From Amycolatopsis lurida (GTDB lineage Bacteria > Actinomycetota > Actinomycetes > Mycobacteriales > Pseudonocardiaceae), in contig NZ_FNTA01000004.1 in assembly GCF_900105055.1 (NCBI RefSeq), positions 2,325,501 through 2,389,500 of the forward strand: DNA of 64,000 nucleotides, read 5' to 3'. Position numbers and translations under genes: made by a program. Numbering within the stretch: the stretch's first letter is position 1; each line of letters starts with the position of its first letter. Under the pieces are notes generated by a model. The model searched no databases and was not told the DNA's origin. It worked only from the letters and a program-made list of their open reading frames with translations. This document shows, piece by piece, positions 18,094 through 25,988 of the stretch.

Positions 18094-19745
18094 TGCTCCT
18101 CCAAGTAGCGGTGGACCAGGGTGACCGCCATGGCGCCTTCGCCGACGGCCGACGCGACACGCTTCACCGACGCCGCCCGGACGTCACCCGCCACGAACAC
18201 GCCCGGGATGGACGACTCCAGGTAGTGCGGGTCGCGGTCCAGCGGCCAGCCCGGCGGCGGGCCGCCGTCAGTGAGCAGATCGGGGCCGGTCCGCACGAAA
18301 CCGTGGTCGTCTCGCTGGATTTCCGTGCCGAGCCAGTCGGTGCGCGGCGCGGCGCCGATGAAGATGAAGAGGTGACCGGTGGGCACGGTCTCGGTCGCGC
18401 CGCCGTTCTCGCACAGGGTCAGCCGTTCGAGGTGATCGTCACCGTGGGCCTCGACCACCGTGGTCCGGGTGCGGACGTGGATGTTCGGTATCCCGGCGAT
18501 CTGCTCGATCAGGTAGTGCGACATCGACGCTTCCAGCGACTGGCCGCGGACGAGGATGGTGACGTCCGCGGCGTGCTTGGAGAAGAACACCGCCGCCTGG
18601 CCCGCCGAGTTCGCGCCGCCGACGATGTAGACGTGCTCGCCCTTGCACTCGGGCGCTTCGGTCGCGGCCGAGCCGTAGTACACGCCGCGGCCGGCGAGCT
18701 CGGCGACGCCGGGAGCCTCCAGTGCCCGGTAGGTGACGCCGCTGGCCAGCACCACGGAATGCGCGGCGATCTCGGTCCCGTCGCCGAACATGACCACGCG
18801 CGCGGAGCCGCGGGCCTCCAGGCCCACGACGTCGCGGGCGGTGAGCACCTCGGCACCGAACTTGAGCGCCTGCCGCCGCGCCCGGTCGGTGAGCTGCGCG
18901 CCGGAAACGCCGTCCGGGAAGCCGAGGTAGTTCTCGATGCGGGAGCTGGTGCCGGCCTGACCGCCGGTCGCCTTGCGCTCGACGATGACGGTGCGAAGGC
19001 CCTCCGACGCGCCGTACACGGCCGCCCCGAGGCCCGCGGGCCCGCCGCCGATGACGATCAGGTCGTAGAACTCCTGCGCCGGGCGCGTGGACAGACCGAC
19101 GGCGTCGGCGAGCTCCGGCCCTGACGGCTGGCGCAGCACCGTGCCGTCCGGGGTGACCAGCACCGGGATGTCCTGCGGCGCCGCGTCCGCCGCCTCGAGG
19201 ATCCGGCGGCCCTCGTCGTCGTCGACGGAGTACCAGCGGTACGGCACGGCGTTGCGCGCCAGGAAGTCGCGCAGGTGGAACGACGGCGAGGAGTACCGGT
19301 GGCCGATGAGCTTGATCTCGTCGACCGGCCGCTCCCCCACCGCGCGCCAGGTCTCCACGAGCGCGTCGACGACCGGGTAGAGCTTCTCCTCCGGCGGGTC
19401 CCAGGGCTTGAGGAGGTAGTGGTCGACGTCGACGACGTTGATCGCCTGGATCGCGGCGTCGGTGTCGGCGTAGGCGGTCAGCAGCGCGCGACGGGCGTTC
19501 GGGAACAGGTCCATCGCCTTCTCGAGGAAGACGATGCCGTCCATCTGCGGCATCCGGTAGTCGGCGAGGATCGCGGCCACGGCGTCGCCGCGCAGCTTGA
19601 TCTCGCGCAGCGCTTCAAGGGCGTCGGCACCGGAATCGGCCCGGATGATCCGGTAGTCCTTTCCGTACCGTCTGCGCAGGTCGCGGGCGACCGAACGGGA
19701 CACGGCGGGATCGTCGTCGACGGTCAACAGGATCGGCTGGCTCAC
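18090..19745 (-). CDS. Response regulator receiver fused to thioredoxin-reductase-like flavoprotein
   Basis: A 551-residue cytoplasmic protein. Residues 1-125 are a receiver domain (LLTVDDDPAVSRSV, phospho-acceptor Asp in ILADYRMPQMDG, Lys in LLKPWD). Residues about 140-230 are a thioredoxin-like spacer. Residues about 235-551 have FAD- and NAD(P)H-binding folds: LIVIGGGPAGLGAAVYGASE, VYIVGGANSAGQAA, and VFVAGDVRAASVKRVASAVG. The TrxR redox centre CxxC is absent; the equivalent segment reads YYGSAATEA, so it is not a classical thioredoxin reductase. The pairing of kinase with flavoprotein output suggests phosphorylation-controlled redox chemistry. Electron acceptor unknown. Confidence 0.85.
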   Translation of the reverse strand: MSQPILLTVDDDPAVSRSVARDLRRRYGKDYRIIRADSGADALEALREIKLRGDAVAAILADYRMPQMDGIVFLEKAMDLFPNARRALLTAYADTDAAIQAINVVDVDHYLLKPWDPPEEKLYPVVDALVETWRAVGERPVDEIKLIGHRYSSPSFHLRDFLARNAVPYRWYSVDDDEGRRILEAADAAPQDIPVLVTPDGTVLRQPSGPELADAVGLSTRPAQEFYDLIVIGGGPAGLGAAVYGASEGLRTVIVERKATGGQAGTSSRIENYLGFPDGVSGAQLTDRARRQALKFGAEVLTARDVVGLEARGSARVVMFGDGTEIAAHSVVLASGVTYRALEAPGVAELAGRGVYYGSAATEAPECKGEHVYIVGGANSAGQAAVFFSKHAADVTILVRGQSLEASMSHYLIEQIAGIPNIHVRTRTTVVEAHGDDHLERLTLCENGGATETVPTGHLFIFIGAAPRTDWLGTEIQRDDHGFVRTGPDLLTDGGPPPGWPLDRDPHYLESSIPGVFVAGDVRAASVKRVASAVGEGAMAVTLVHRYLEEQ

Positions 19746-19770
19746 CGGATCAGCCTATTACGTTGGAGTC

Positions 19771-20190
19771 GTGCTGACCGAAGCCGAAGAAGTGATCTAC
19801 GCCCGTACCGCCGTCGGGTGTGAGGCGGCCACCGCGCCGGAGTTGCGGTTCCTGCGCACGATCACCGGCGGCACCGAGGCGAACCTGCCCCGTGCCGTCC
19901 GGCTGGCCGGCGCGTCGTGCTGGAACGGCGACCCGCCGACGCTGATGCTGCCGCCGGGCCTTCTCCGCCGCGGCACCTGAGCGCGCACGGTCCCGGCGCC
20001 GTCCTCGGCGGGTCCGCCACGCCACGGGCGCATCGCGGCAAAGGCGCGCAGGCACGGCTGCTCCTCCACGGCCGCCCGCGAAGGCCGCCGCTTCGCCGTC
20101 GCGACCGCGGTGGAAGGTTCGCCGAGCCTGTCGAACCTGCGCCGTGCCGGAGCGCGGATCCATCTCCGGCAGGCTTTCAGGCTTGGGTGA
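19771..20190 (+). pseudogene. GNAT acetyltransferase, frameshifted remnant
   Basis: The N-terminal part starts at a GTG and reads LTEAEEVIYARTAVGCEAAT, ending in a TGA at about 19980. A second frame continues with GAVLGGSATPRAHRGKGAQA, the acetyl-CoA-binding loop of GNAT enzymes, and a third ends with EGSPSLSNLRRAGARIHLRQ and a TGA at 20188-20190. Together they make a recognisable but shortened GNAT with at least two frame changes, so it should not give a working enzyme. Sequencing error in GC-rich DNA is an alternative for one of the shifts. Its 3' end overlaps that of the HdeD-like gene. Confidence 0.55.
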
Positions 20191-20731
20191 GCTTCCGCAG
20201 GCGGAAGGCCAGCACGAGCAGCATCACGCCGTACAGCAGGGCGTAGATCCCGACCAGCAACGCGATCCCGTACGCGCCGGCGATCGGGTTGACCACGATC
20301 ACGATGCCCGCGATCAGCGAAAGCGCGCCCGCCGCGATGAGGAACGCCTCGCCCTCGATCTGCTTGCGCAGCCGGATCGCGGCGACGATCTCGACGATGC
20401 CGGTGAAGATCGCCCAGAAGCCGACCAGCAGCGCCAGCACGAGCACCGTGATCCCCGGCCAGATCAGGACGAGGACACCGGCGATGATCCCGAACGCACC
20501 GAGCACTCCGTAGGCGGCGCGATGGGCGGCGTCACCCGGCCGGAAGGCCTGCATGATGCCACCGATGCCGTCGAAGATGGCGTAGATGCCGTAGAGGATC
20601 GCGAGGGCCAGGACGGTCGTTCCCGGCCAGATCAACGCGAGAATGCCGAAGAGGATGGCGAAAACCCCGCGCAGGGCGGCGAGCGGCCAGGCCAGGCGGG
20701 GTTCGACGACGGTGAGACCGGCGAGAGGCAT
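20177..20731 (-). CDS. HdeD/DUF308-family membrane protein
   Basis: A 184-residue integral membrane protein with six hydrophobic segments, arranged as an internal repeat: ALRGVFAILFGILALIWPGT and GVLGAFGIIAGVLVLIWPGI share the (F/A)G..A....IWPG pattern typical of HdeD. In enterobacteria HdeD aids acid resistance; in actinobacteria the family is common and its role is not established. It is monocistronic and convergent with the broken acetyltransferase. Confidence 0.85.
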   Translation of the reverse strand: MPLAGLTVVEPRLAWPLAALRGVFAILFGILALIWPGTTVLALAILYGIYAIFDGIGGIMQAFRPGDAAHRAAYGVLGAFGIIAGVLVLIWPGITVLVLALLVGFWAIFTGIVEIVAAIRLRKQIEGEAFLIAAGALSLIAGIVIVVNPIAGAYGIALLVGIYALLYGVMLLVLAFRLRKLTQA

Positions 20732-20908
20732 GCTCCGAGTATCGAAGCGCCGCTACGCGAGCGCGCGGCACGCCACCCGTAGGGGTGAAAGGACCGTGCG
20801 CCCCCTCTTCCCGACCCGCGGCAGGTGTTGCGAAAGCACTTTCGCGACCTTCTCGCGGTGAAAGGCCGGTGCGCGCCGCGACCGCCATCCCGGCGCGCAC
20901 CGGGGTCA

Positions 20909-23062
20909 TCAGGGATAGGCGACCAGGTTGGCCACGGTCGATCCCGAGTTGGCAGGCCCACCGCGGTCGTTGATCACCCGGCCGATGGTCCCGTTCCCGC
21001 CGAGGGAGACGGCGACCATGCTGCGGAACCGGACGTTCGGGGTGTTCGGCACCTCGATCGCGCGATCGGCCACCACGCTCGGATTCACGTTGAAATAGCA
21101 GTAGCTGCCGAGCCCGTACGCCTCGTGGCTCGTCACCGAGTTCGAGACCTTGTAGGCCGCGTAACCCCGCGTCGAGCCGTTCATCCAGGCGGCCTGATTC
21201 GGTGGGTCGTAAGGCATTTCGTTCTGGTAGAAGTACGTCCGGCCGCGCTCGCCGGCCCAGATCGTCTGGTACTTCTGGTAGTGCTCGACGAACAGGCCGT
21301 ACATCGTGATGTCGTCACCGTTGACGATCAGACCGGTGTCGGCGGTGTTTGTGGTCCATCCGACGCCGCTGCCGTGGTCGGCGCGCCAGATCCACAGGTG
21401 GTCGCCGATGACGTCGTCGCTGTTGACCACCAGGCTGTTCGTGGCCTTGCCGACGCCCGCCCCGCCGACGCGGAAGAAGACGTCGTGCAGCGAGGTCGGG
21501 TTGGCCGCGTGATCCTGCGCCGAATTCGCCGGGCCGACCTCCATGAGCGTGGCCGAATTCGTGGTGCCCGCGTCGATCAGCACGCCGGCGATCTTGACGC
21601 CGTCGACGTCGGCCACCGTCATCGCGGTGATGCCGTTGTCCGGGATCAGCGTCGCCAAGCCGAGACCGAGCACGACGGTGTCCGGCCGGGTGACGCGAAG
21701 CGTCTCGGCGAGGTGATAGACACCCGGGGTGATCAGGAGGTCCTTGCCTTCGGCGAGAGCCGCGTTGATCTGCGCCGCCGTCGTGCCGGGCTTCGCGATG
21801 AAGAACCGGCTGATCGGCAGCGAAGACCCCGGCTGACCGGCACCCCACGTGATGCCGGAGGCGTTGGTGCGCTTGGCGGGCACGAAAACCTGGTACGCGC
21901 CCGCGCCGTCGACGTAGAGGAACGGCTTCTCCCGCACGACCGGTGTCGTGTTCACCGTGGTGTACGGCGGATTCGGGAAACTGGTCGACGGTGCGCCGCT
22001 CACACCCGCGAACACCATGTTCCAGTTGGAGCCGCTCCAGCTCCCGAACTGCGAGTTGCGCGAGATCCACTGCTGCTGCGAGCCGGACCGGACCTGGCCG
22101 TCGACCTTCACGTCGGACATCCAGCCGCCGCTCGACCAGCCGCCGTCGTCGAGCTGCAGGTTGCCGCGGACATGCATGCGGCGATACGGCGCCGCCTGCG
22201 AAACGGCCCACCGATCGGTGCCGCCGTTGGGGTTCACGGACAGGTTTTCCGCGCCACGCCAGAAGTTCTGCGTCGCGTTGCCCTGGAACCAGTCGGCCTC
22301 CGCGTGCACCGCGCCGTTGATCGTCACGTTGTCGGGAGACAGGCCGAGCCCGAGCACCTGCGTGTAGAACCCGACATTGACGTCGACGTTGTACGAGCCC
22401 GGCTTGAACAGCAACGCCTTGCGATTCGAGCCGAACTGGCTGGTCTCCTGCTGCGAGAACACGCTGTTGACCTGAGACTGGATCGCCGACTGCGACATAC
22501 CGGGGTCGAAGACGAGCACGTTCGGCCCGAGGTCGGGGTTCGCGGCGCCGGAGACCGGGGTGAGCCGGAAGGACTGGGCGCCGGTGCCGTTGCAGGCGTA
22601 CTGCTGGAGCTGGGTGCTGTCCTGGGTCGAGAGACCGGGGATGTCCAGGCACTTGCCACTGTTGCGGCTCACGAAGTGATACGCCCCGCCCGTTTCCTCG
22701 ACCGGCTGCCACTGCTGGTTGTTCCCGCCGCCGTAGGCCCACAGGTGGATCAACCCGCCGTCGGCCGTCGTCACCTCGGCGACGTCCCACACTTGGCCCG
22801 GGTTGTTGCGGGTGTTGACCCGGTAGTAGCCGCCAGAGGTGGGCTGGAACTGCCACTGCTGGGAGAAGGTCTGGTTGCAGGCGTACTGCTGGACGACGGT
22901 CCCGTTCGCCGCCCCGGCGGCGCGCGCGTCCACGCACTTCCCGCCGGTGGTCGACACCGTGTACCAGGTGTCGGGGACGATGGCCGCCTGCGCCGCCGGG
23001 GCCACCACTATCAGCGCTCCGACCAGCGAAAACAGTGCTATCAGGGCTGCTCTGGCCCTCAT
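20909..23062 (-). CDS. Secreted ricin-B-lectin / beta-helix carbohydrate-active protein
   Basis: A 717-residue exported protein. MRARAALIALFSLVGALIVV with cleavage near AAQAA is a signal peptide. Residues about 30-170 form a ricin-type lectin trefoil with repeated QQYACN and QQWQ motifs (SGKCLDIPGL), binding carbohydrate. Residues about 185-717 look like a right-handed parallel beta-helix of the pectate-lyase/GH55 class (VLGLGLATLIPDNGITAMTV, GDHLWIWRADHGSGVGW). It probably binds and degrades a polysaccharide, but the catalytic acid residues cannot be named safely. It lies just upstream of the tRNA-Ala, transcribed away from it. Confidence 0.75.
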   Translation of the reverse strand: MRARAALIALFSLVGALIVVAPAAQAAIVPDTWYTVSTTGGKCVDARAAGAANGTVVQQYACNQTFSQQWQFQPTSGGYYRVNTRNNPGQVWDVAEVTTADGGLIHLWAYGGGNNQQWQPVEETGGAYHFVSRNSGKCLDIPGLSTQDSTQLQQYACNGTGAQSFRLTPVSGAANPDLGPNVLVFDPGMSQSAIQSQVNSVFSQQETSQFGSNRKALLFKPGSYNVDVNVGFYTQVLGLGLSPDNVTINGAVHAEADWFQGNATQNFWRGAENLSVNPNGGTDRWAVSQAAPYRRMHVRGNLQLDDGGWSSGGWMSDVKVDGQVRSGSQQQWISRNSQFGSWSGSNWNMVFAGVSGAPSTSFPNPPYTTVNTTPVVREKPFLYVDGAGAYQVFVPAKRTNASGITWGAGQPGSSLPISRFFIAKPGTTAAQINAALAEGKDLLITPGVYHLAETLRVTRPDTVVLGLGLATLIPDNGITAMTVADVDGVKIAGVLIDAGTTNSATLMEVGPANSAQDHAANPTSLHDVFFRVGGAGVGKATNSLVVNSDDVIGDHLWIWRADHGSGVGWTTNTADTGLIVNGDDITMYGLFVEHYQKYQTIWAGERGRTYFYQNEMPYDPPNQAAWMNGSTRGYAAYKVSNSVTSHEAYGLGSYCYFNVNPSVVADRAIEVPNTPNVRFRSMVAVSLGGNGTIGRVINDRGGPANSGSTVANLVAYP

Positions 23063-23331
23063 CGGGACCTCCTCCGCGTCATTCGGGCAGGGCGAGCTGA
23101 GGCGGAGCCCAGTGGAGACGCGGCGTAGCGGGCGGGGACCTCGGCGTCACGATGGTCGAAAACGTAACGGCGGTCACATCGAGAGTCAATACAAGGCTAA
23201 AAATAAGGCGCAAAGATGCAGGTCAGCGCCATTCGACCCGGCAGGGGGTGCATAGAGTGACCCCCGCGTGAACGGCCCTCATGGGCGGTGTAATGTATGG
23301 ACACACGAGATGCGGAGAACAACGCCGCTCC

Positions 23332-23404
23332 GGGGCTATGGCGCAGCTGGTAGCGCACCTCACTGGCAGTGAGGGGGTCAGGGGTTCGAGTCCCCTTAGC
23401 TCCA
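23332..23404 (+). tRNA. tRNA-Ala(GGC)
   Basis: The acceptor stem GGGGCTA (23332-23338) pairs with TAGCTCC (23397-23403) and has the G3-U70 wobble that identifies alanine tRNAs; the discriminator is A. The anticodon stem-loop is CCTCA-CTGGCAG-TGAGG with anticodon GGC at 23365-23367. The T arm is GGGG-TTCGAGT-CCCC. CCA is not encoded. Its 3' half is the attachment site of the island that follows. Confidence 0.97.
23363..23404 (+). repeat. Left attachment site (attL) in tRNA-Ala
   Basis: From the anticodon loop to the discriminator base this 42-bp stretch is repeated at 34363-34404 with two mismatches, and the similarity runs on through the following terminator. Insertion in the 3' half of a tRNA, with an integrase gene beside it reading towards the tRNA, is the usual arrangement for tyrosine-recombinase elements of actinomycetes. 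Confidence 0.85.
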
Positions 23405-23410
23405 CAATAC

Positions 23411-23456
23411 AAAACCCTCCCGAATCAGCGGAACTTCCGCAGGCTAGGGAGGGTTT
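23411..23456 (+). terminator. Rho-independent terminator of tRNA-Ala
   Basis: AAAACCCTCCC and GGGAGGGTTTTT flank an inner hairpin (GCGGAACTTCCGC), giving a strong stem ending in a T-run directly after the tRNA. A diverged copy follows the distal att site at about 34411-34456. Confidence 0.85.
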
Positions 23457-23789
23457 TTCGGTTGTCCGATGATCTTCGGTGATCACTTGGAGATCCGTGG
23501 CGGATCGATTCAGGAGCCTCTGCTGGAGGATTTCTGGAGGATCGATCTTGCCGCTCCGCCTGCTCGATGTGATCAGCAACAGGCGCCAGGGCGAGGGCCC
23601 ATGGGGCTCGCGGCGAAGCGAGGCAGGAAAACTCTCAGCTGCTGCAGGCTCTCCCCCTTACTTTCCCACCACCGCGGCGCGGTGGGGGTCAACCAGCGGT
23701 CCCGCAGATCCGGCCGGCTGTGGCGCATTCGGTCGGCCAACAGCCGTGCGTGCTTTCCGCCAGCGGCGCTCGAGACAGCGGATCAAGCG

Positions 23790-24873
23790 TCACTCGACTT
23801 CACGGGCGACGTTGCTGTAGGTCTCCACGATGCGGTTGTCGAGCAGGTGCCCGAGCCGACGAGCCTGGGCGATCTCGGGCGATCATCCACGTCTTGTGGC
23901 TGTGCCGTAGTCCGTGGAACGTCAGACCCTGCCGAACAGGCTCGATCGACACAGCAGCGCCGGGGCGCTGAAGGTTTCCGTCCACCGCGGGGCGGAAGAC
24001 CCGCCGATCGAAGTCACTGCGGCGCAACCAGCAGCGGCGCGGACTGGCGAACACGAAGTCACCATCGTGACCGTCCAGGTGGTCCCGCAACAGATCGATC
24101 AGGAACGGTGGCAGCGTGATAGTGCGTGCCGACGCTGGAGTCTTGGGTGGCCCGAGCCAGAGGCGGTGGTTGCCTTCATGCAAGCAGCCGGTGTCCGGAT
24201 CGATGACGATGCACCCGTCGTCGAGGTGCGTGTTGACGCGGCGCAGACCGGTCAGTTCGCCCCAGCGTGCCCTGGTCCAGCCCGCGGTCACCACCAACAG
24301 CCCATAACAGTGCCCGCCGAGCAACTCCGCGTTGTCCGAGATCCGGACGACTTGCTCGGGCGTGGCCCAGACCCGTTCCACGGAAACGGGCGACCGCTCA
24401 CGGCGCCGACCACGCCGCGCCCTCCTGCGCACAGGATTGACGGCGATGAGCCGTTCGTCGACAGCGTCGTCAAGCATCATCGAGAACACCGTGACAATGC
24501 CGGCCACCGTCGACCGGGCGTAGCGGCGCCGCAACTCCTTGACCCACAACGTCACCGCCAGGGCAGTGATATCGCCGACCGCGGTACTCCCCCACCGCGG
24601 TTCGATCTGGTTACGGATCCGGCTGCGATAGTTCTCCTCAGTGCGGACCTCCACGTCGAGAGTTTCGGTCCACAAGGCCGCCCAGGCGGACACGCTGGTC
24701 TTCGCCGCCTGCGGGTCCAACCAGATACCACGCCGTTGATCGGCCTCAATCTGATTGGCATAGTCATCAGCCAACTTCTTGGTACCGAAACCAGAACGCG
24801 ACCCGACCCTGCCGTCAGCCGTGGGATACCGGACACGCCAAGAGCGCGGGCCGATCTTCTCTGTCCAAGCCAT
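23790..24873 (-). pseudogene. Tyrosine-recombinase integrase with C terminus frameshifted by an 11-bp deletion
   Basis: From the ATG at 24873, which follows GGGAGGG, the frame reads MAWTEKIGPRSWRVRYPTAD and continues through an arm-binding and core domain to a catalytic box GLTFHGLRHSHKTWM with the His-x-x-Arg pair. Near 23871-23881 it loses 11 bp relative to the copy at 34650-34985, so the expected RLGHLLDNRIVETYS with the nucleophilic Tyr is read out of frame and translation ends at 23800 instead of the original stop at 23790. The 357-residue product has lost the catalytic Tyr and should not recombine DNA. Otherwise length and layout are those of AICE-type integrases. Confidence 0.8.
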
Positions 24874-25241
24874 ACCACCCTCCCGGACGCCAGCGTCGAA
24901 AGTGGACAGCCCCGGTATGCGCCACCGTTTGCCAGTTCGCAACTCGGCTACCAACAGTGCAAACGCGACAAAGGCAAGCAATACAACGCCACGTCGATGA
25001 GCTGCAGATTCCCTCGGATCACAAGTCCCCTCCGCCGTAAGGTCGGCCAGTGTCGCAAAGGGTCAAGTTTCGGCCATCTATGCAGGTCAACGCGGACCTC
25101 ACATCCCATCCGACTGTCAGGCCGTATCGGGTAGTGTCGGGCTCTACGTCGGCAACGGAGCCCAATCGGAGACGGCACTGGCCCGCGTTGCAGGCGACAG
25201 CTCGTGGCCGACCTGAATGAGAATTCAGCCCGCGCTGGATG

Positions 25242-25463
25242 TCACAAGTCCGCCAAGAAGTGTGTGACAAGTTCGCGGTAGCGCCAGACTTCGGTGCGAC
25301 GCTCGGTGCCGTCCATGTCGATCGACGCCCCCCGGGGGGGAGGGGGAAGGTTTGCGAGCTCGCGGACGCGTGGTTCGTAGTCGAAGTCGAGACCCTCATG
25401 ATAACCCTGGCCAACGACAGCGGGGTGGTGTTCGCGCCATCCTGTCGTCGCAGTGATCAGCAA
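25242..25463 (-). CDS. Short ORF of unknown function (uncertain)
   Basis: A 73-codon frame ending in VWRYRELVTHFLADL has a protein-like acidic and aromatic composition. I recognise no family and see no clear ribosome-binding site. It lies where an excisionase or regulatory gene would be expected in such elements, but nothing in the sequence supports that call. Apart from this ORF the stretch 24874-25575 holds no convincing gene. Confidence 0.25.
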   Translation of the reverse strand: MLITATTGWREHHPAVVGQGYHEGLDFDYEPRVRELANLPPPPRGASIDMDGTERRTEVWRYRELVTHFLADL

Positions 25464-25575
25464 CTGAAAACCGGACCTGCTGCAGGTGACAGCTACCGCT
25501 CACAGTCACAACGGTTGTAGTGGTCGGCCACCGCCGGGCTGAACGGGCATTAGAGGTCGTGTCGAGGAGCCCAGG

Positions 25576-25764
25576 TCAGGGGAGTTCGCGGTTGAGAACG
25601 ACCAGTGCGAGGGCCGCGGCGGTGAGGCCCGCGAGGATGGCTGCGGGTACATTTTGGCCGGCGAAGTAGGTAAGCGACCCTGCGATGAGGCCGATGACGA
25701 AAGCCAGCAGGATCAGGACTGCGCCGCGTAGGTCGAACAAGGGTGGCGGCGTCTTCTTGACCAT
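25576..25764 (-). CDS. Small two-segment membrane protein
   Basis: A 62-residue protein (MVKKTPPPLFDLRGAVLILL) with two hydrophobic helices, about residues 13-35 (AVLILLAFVIGLIAGSLTYF) and 40-57 (AAILAGLTAAALALVVLN). The ATG follows GGAGAAGAC, a good ribosome site. Small proteins of this type are common beside mobile-element genes in actinomycetes, without assigned function. It is transcribed away from the operator array and the GIY-YIG gene. Confidence 0.7.
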   Translation of the reverse strand: MVKKTPPPLFDLRGAVLILLAFVIGLIAGSLTYFAGQNVPAAILAGLTAAALALVVLNRELP

Positions 25765-25891
25765 GACGTCTTCTCCTCGGATATTCGATGGTCAGGGTGA
25801 GTGCGCTGGTTGCCGACCTTCCGGTCGATGTGGACCAGGCGAACCGTTGTGGACCAAGCATGCTGGTAGCGGCGAGGCTGGTAGACGATTT

Positions 25892-25978
25892 CTGACAGAC
25901 TTGGCCATACTTAGACAGCCGCCCGCCGACGAGTTCCGCAGTTGACAGGCCTTGACGAACTTTGACAGCCCCTGACAG
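25892..25978 (+). promoter_or_regulatory. Array of TTGACAG-like heptamers in strict 10-bp register
   Basis: Heptamers start at 25892 (CTGACAG), 25912 (TAGACAG), 25942 (TTGACAG), 25952 (TTGACGA), 25962 (TTGACAG) and 25972 (CTGACAG). All offsets are multiples of 10 bp, so every copy faces the same side of the helix. The array ends 11 bp before the ATG of the GIY-YIG gene. This is what one expects of cooperative binding of a repressor, possibly the helix-turn-helix-like N terminus of the downstream protein. A chance run of -35-like hexamers is less likely because of the exact spacing. Confidence 0.65.
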
Positions 25979-25988
25979 TTGAGAGATC

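Noticed and set aside
20825-23128. 767-codon open frame opposite the ricin/beta-helix gene
   Set aside because: High-GC antisense shadow; the minus-strand frame has signal peptide and recognisable lectin repeats.
25892-25978. CRISPR array
   Set aside because: Repeat units are 7 bp with 10-bp period, far too short for CRISPR repeats and spacers; no cas genes in the window.
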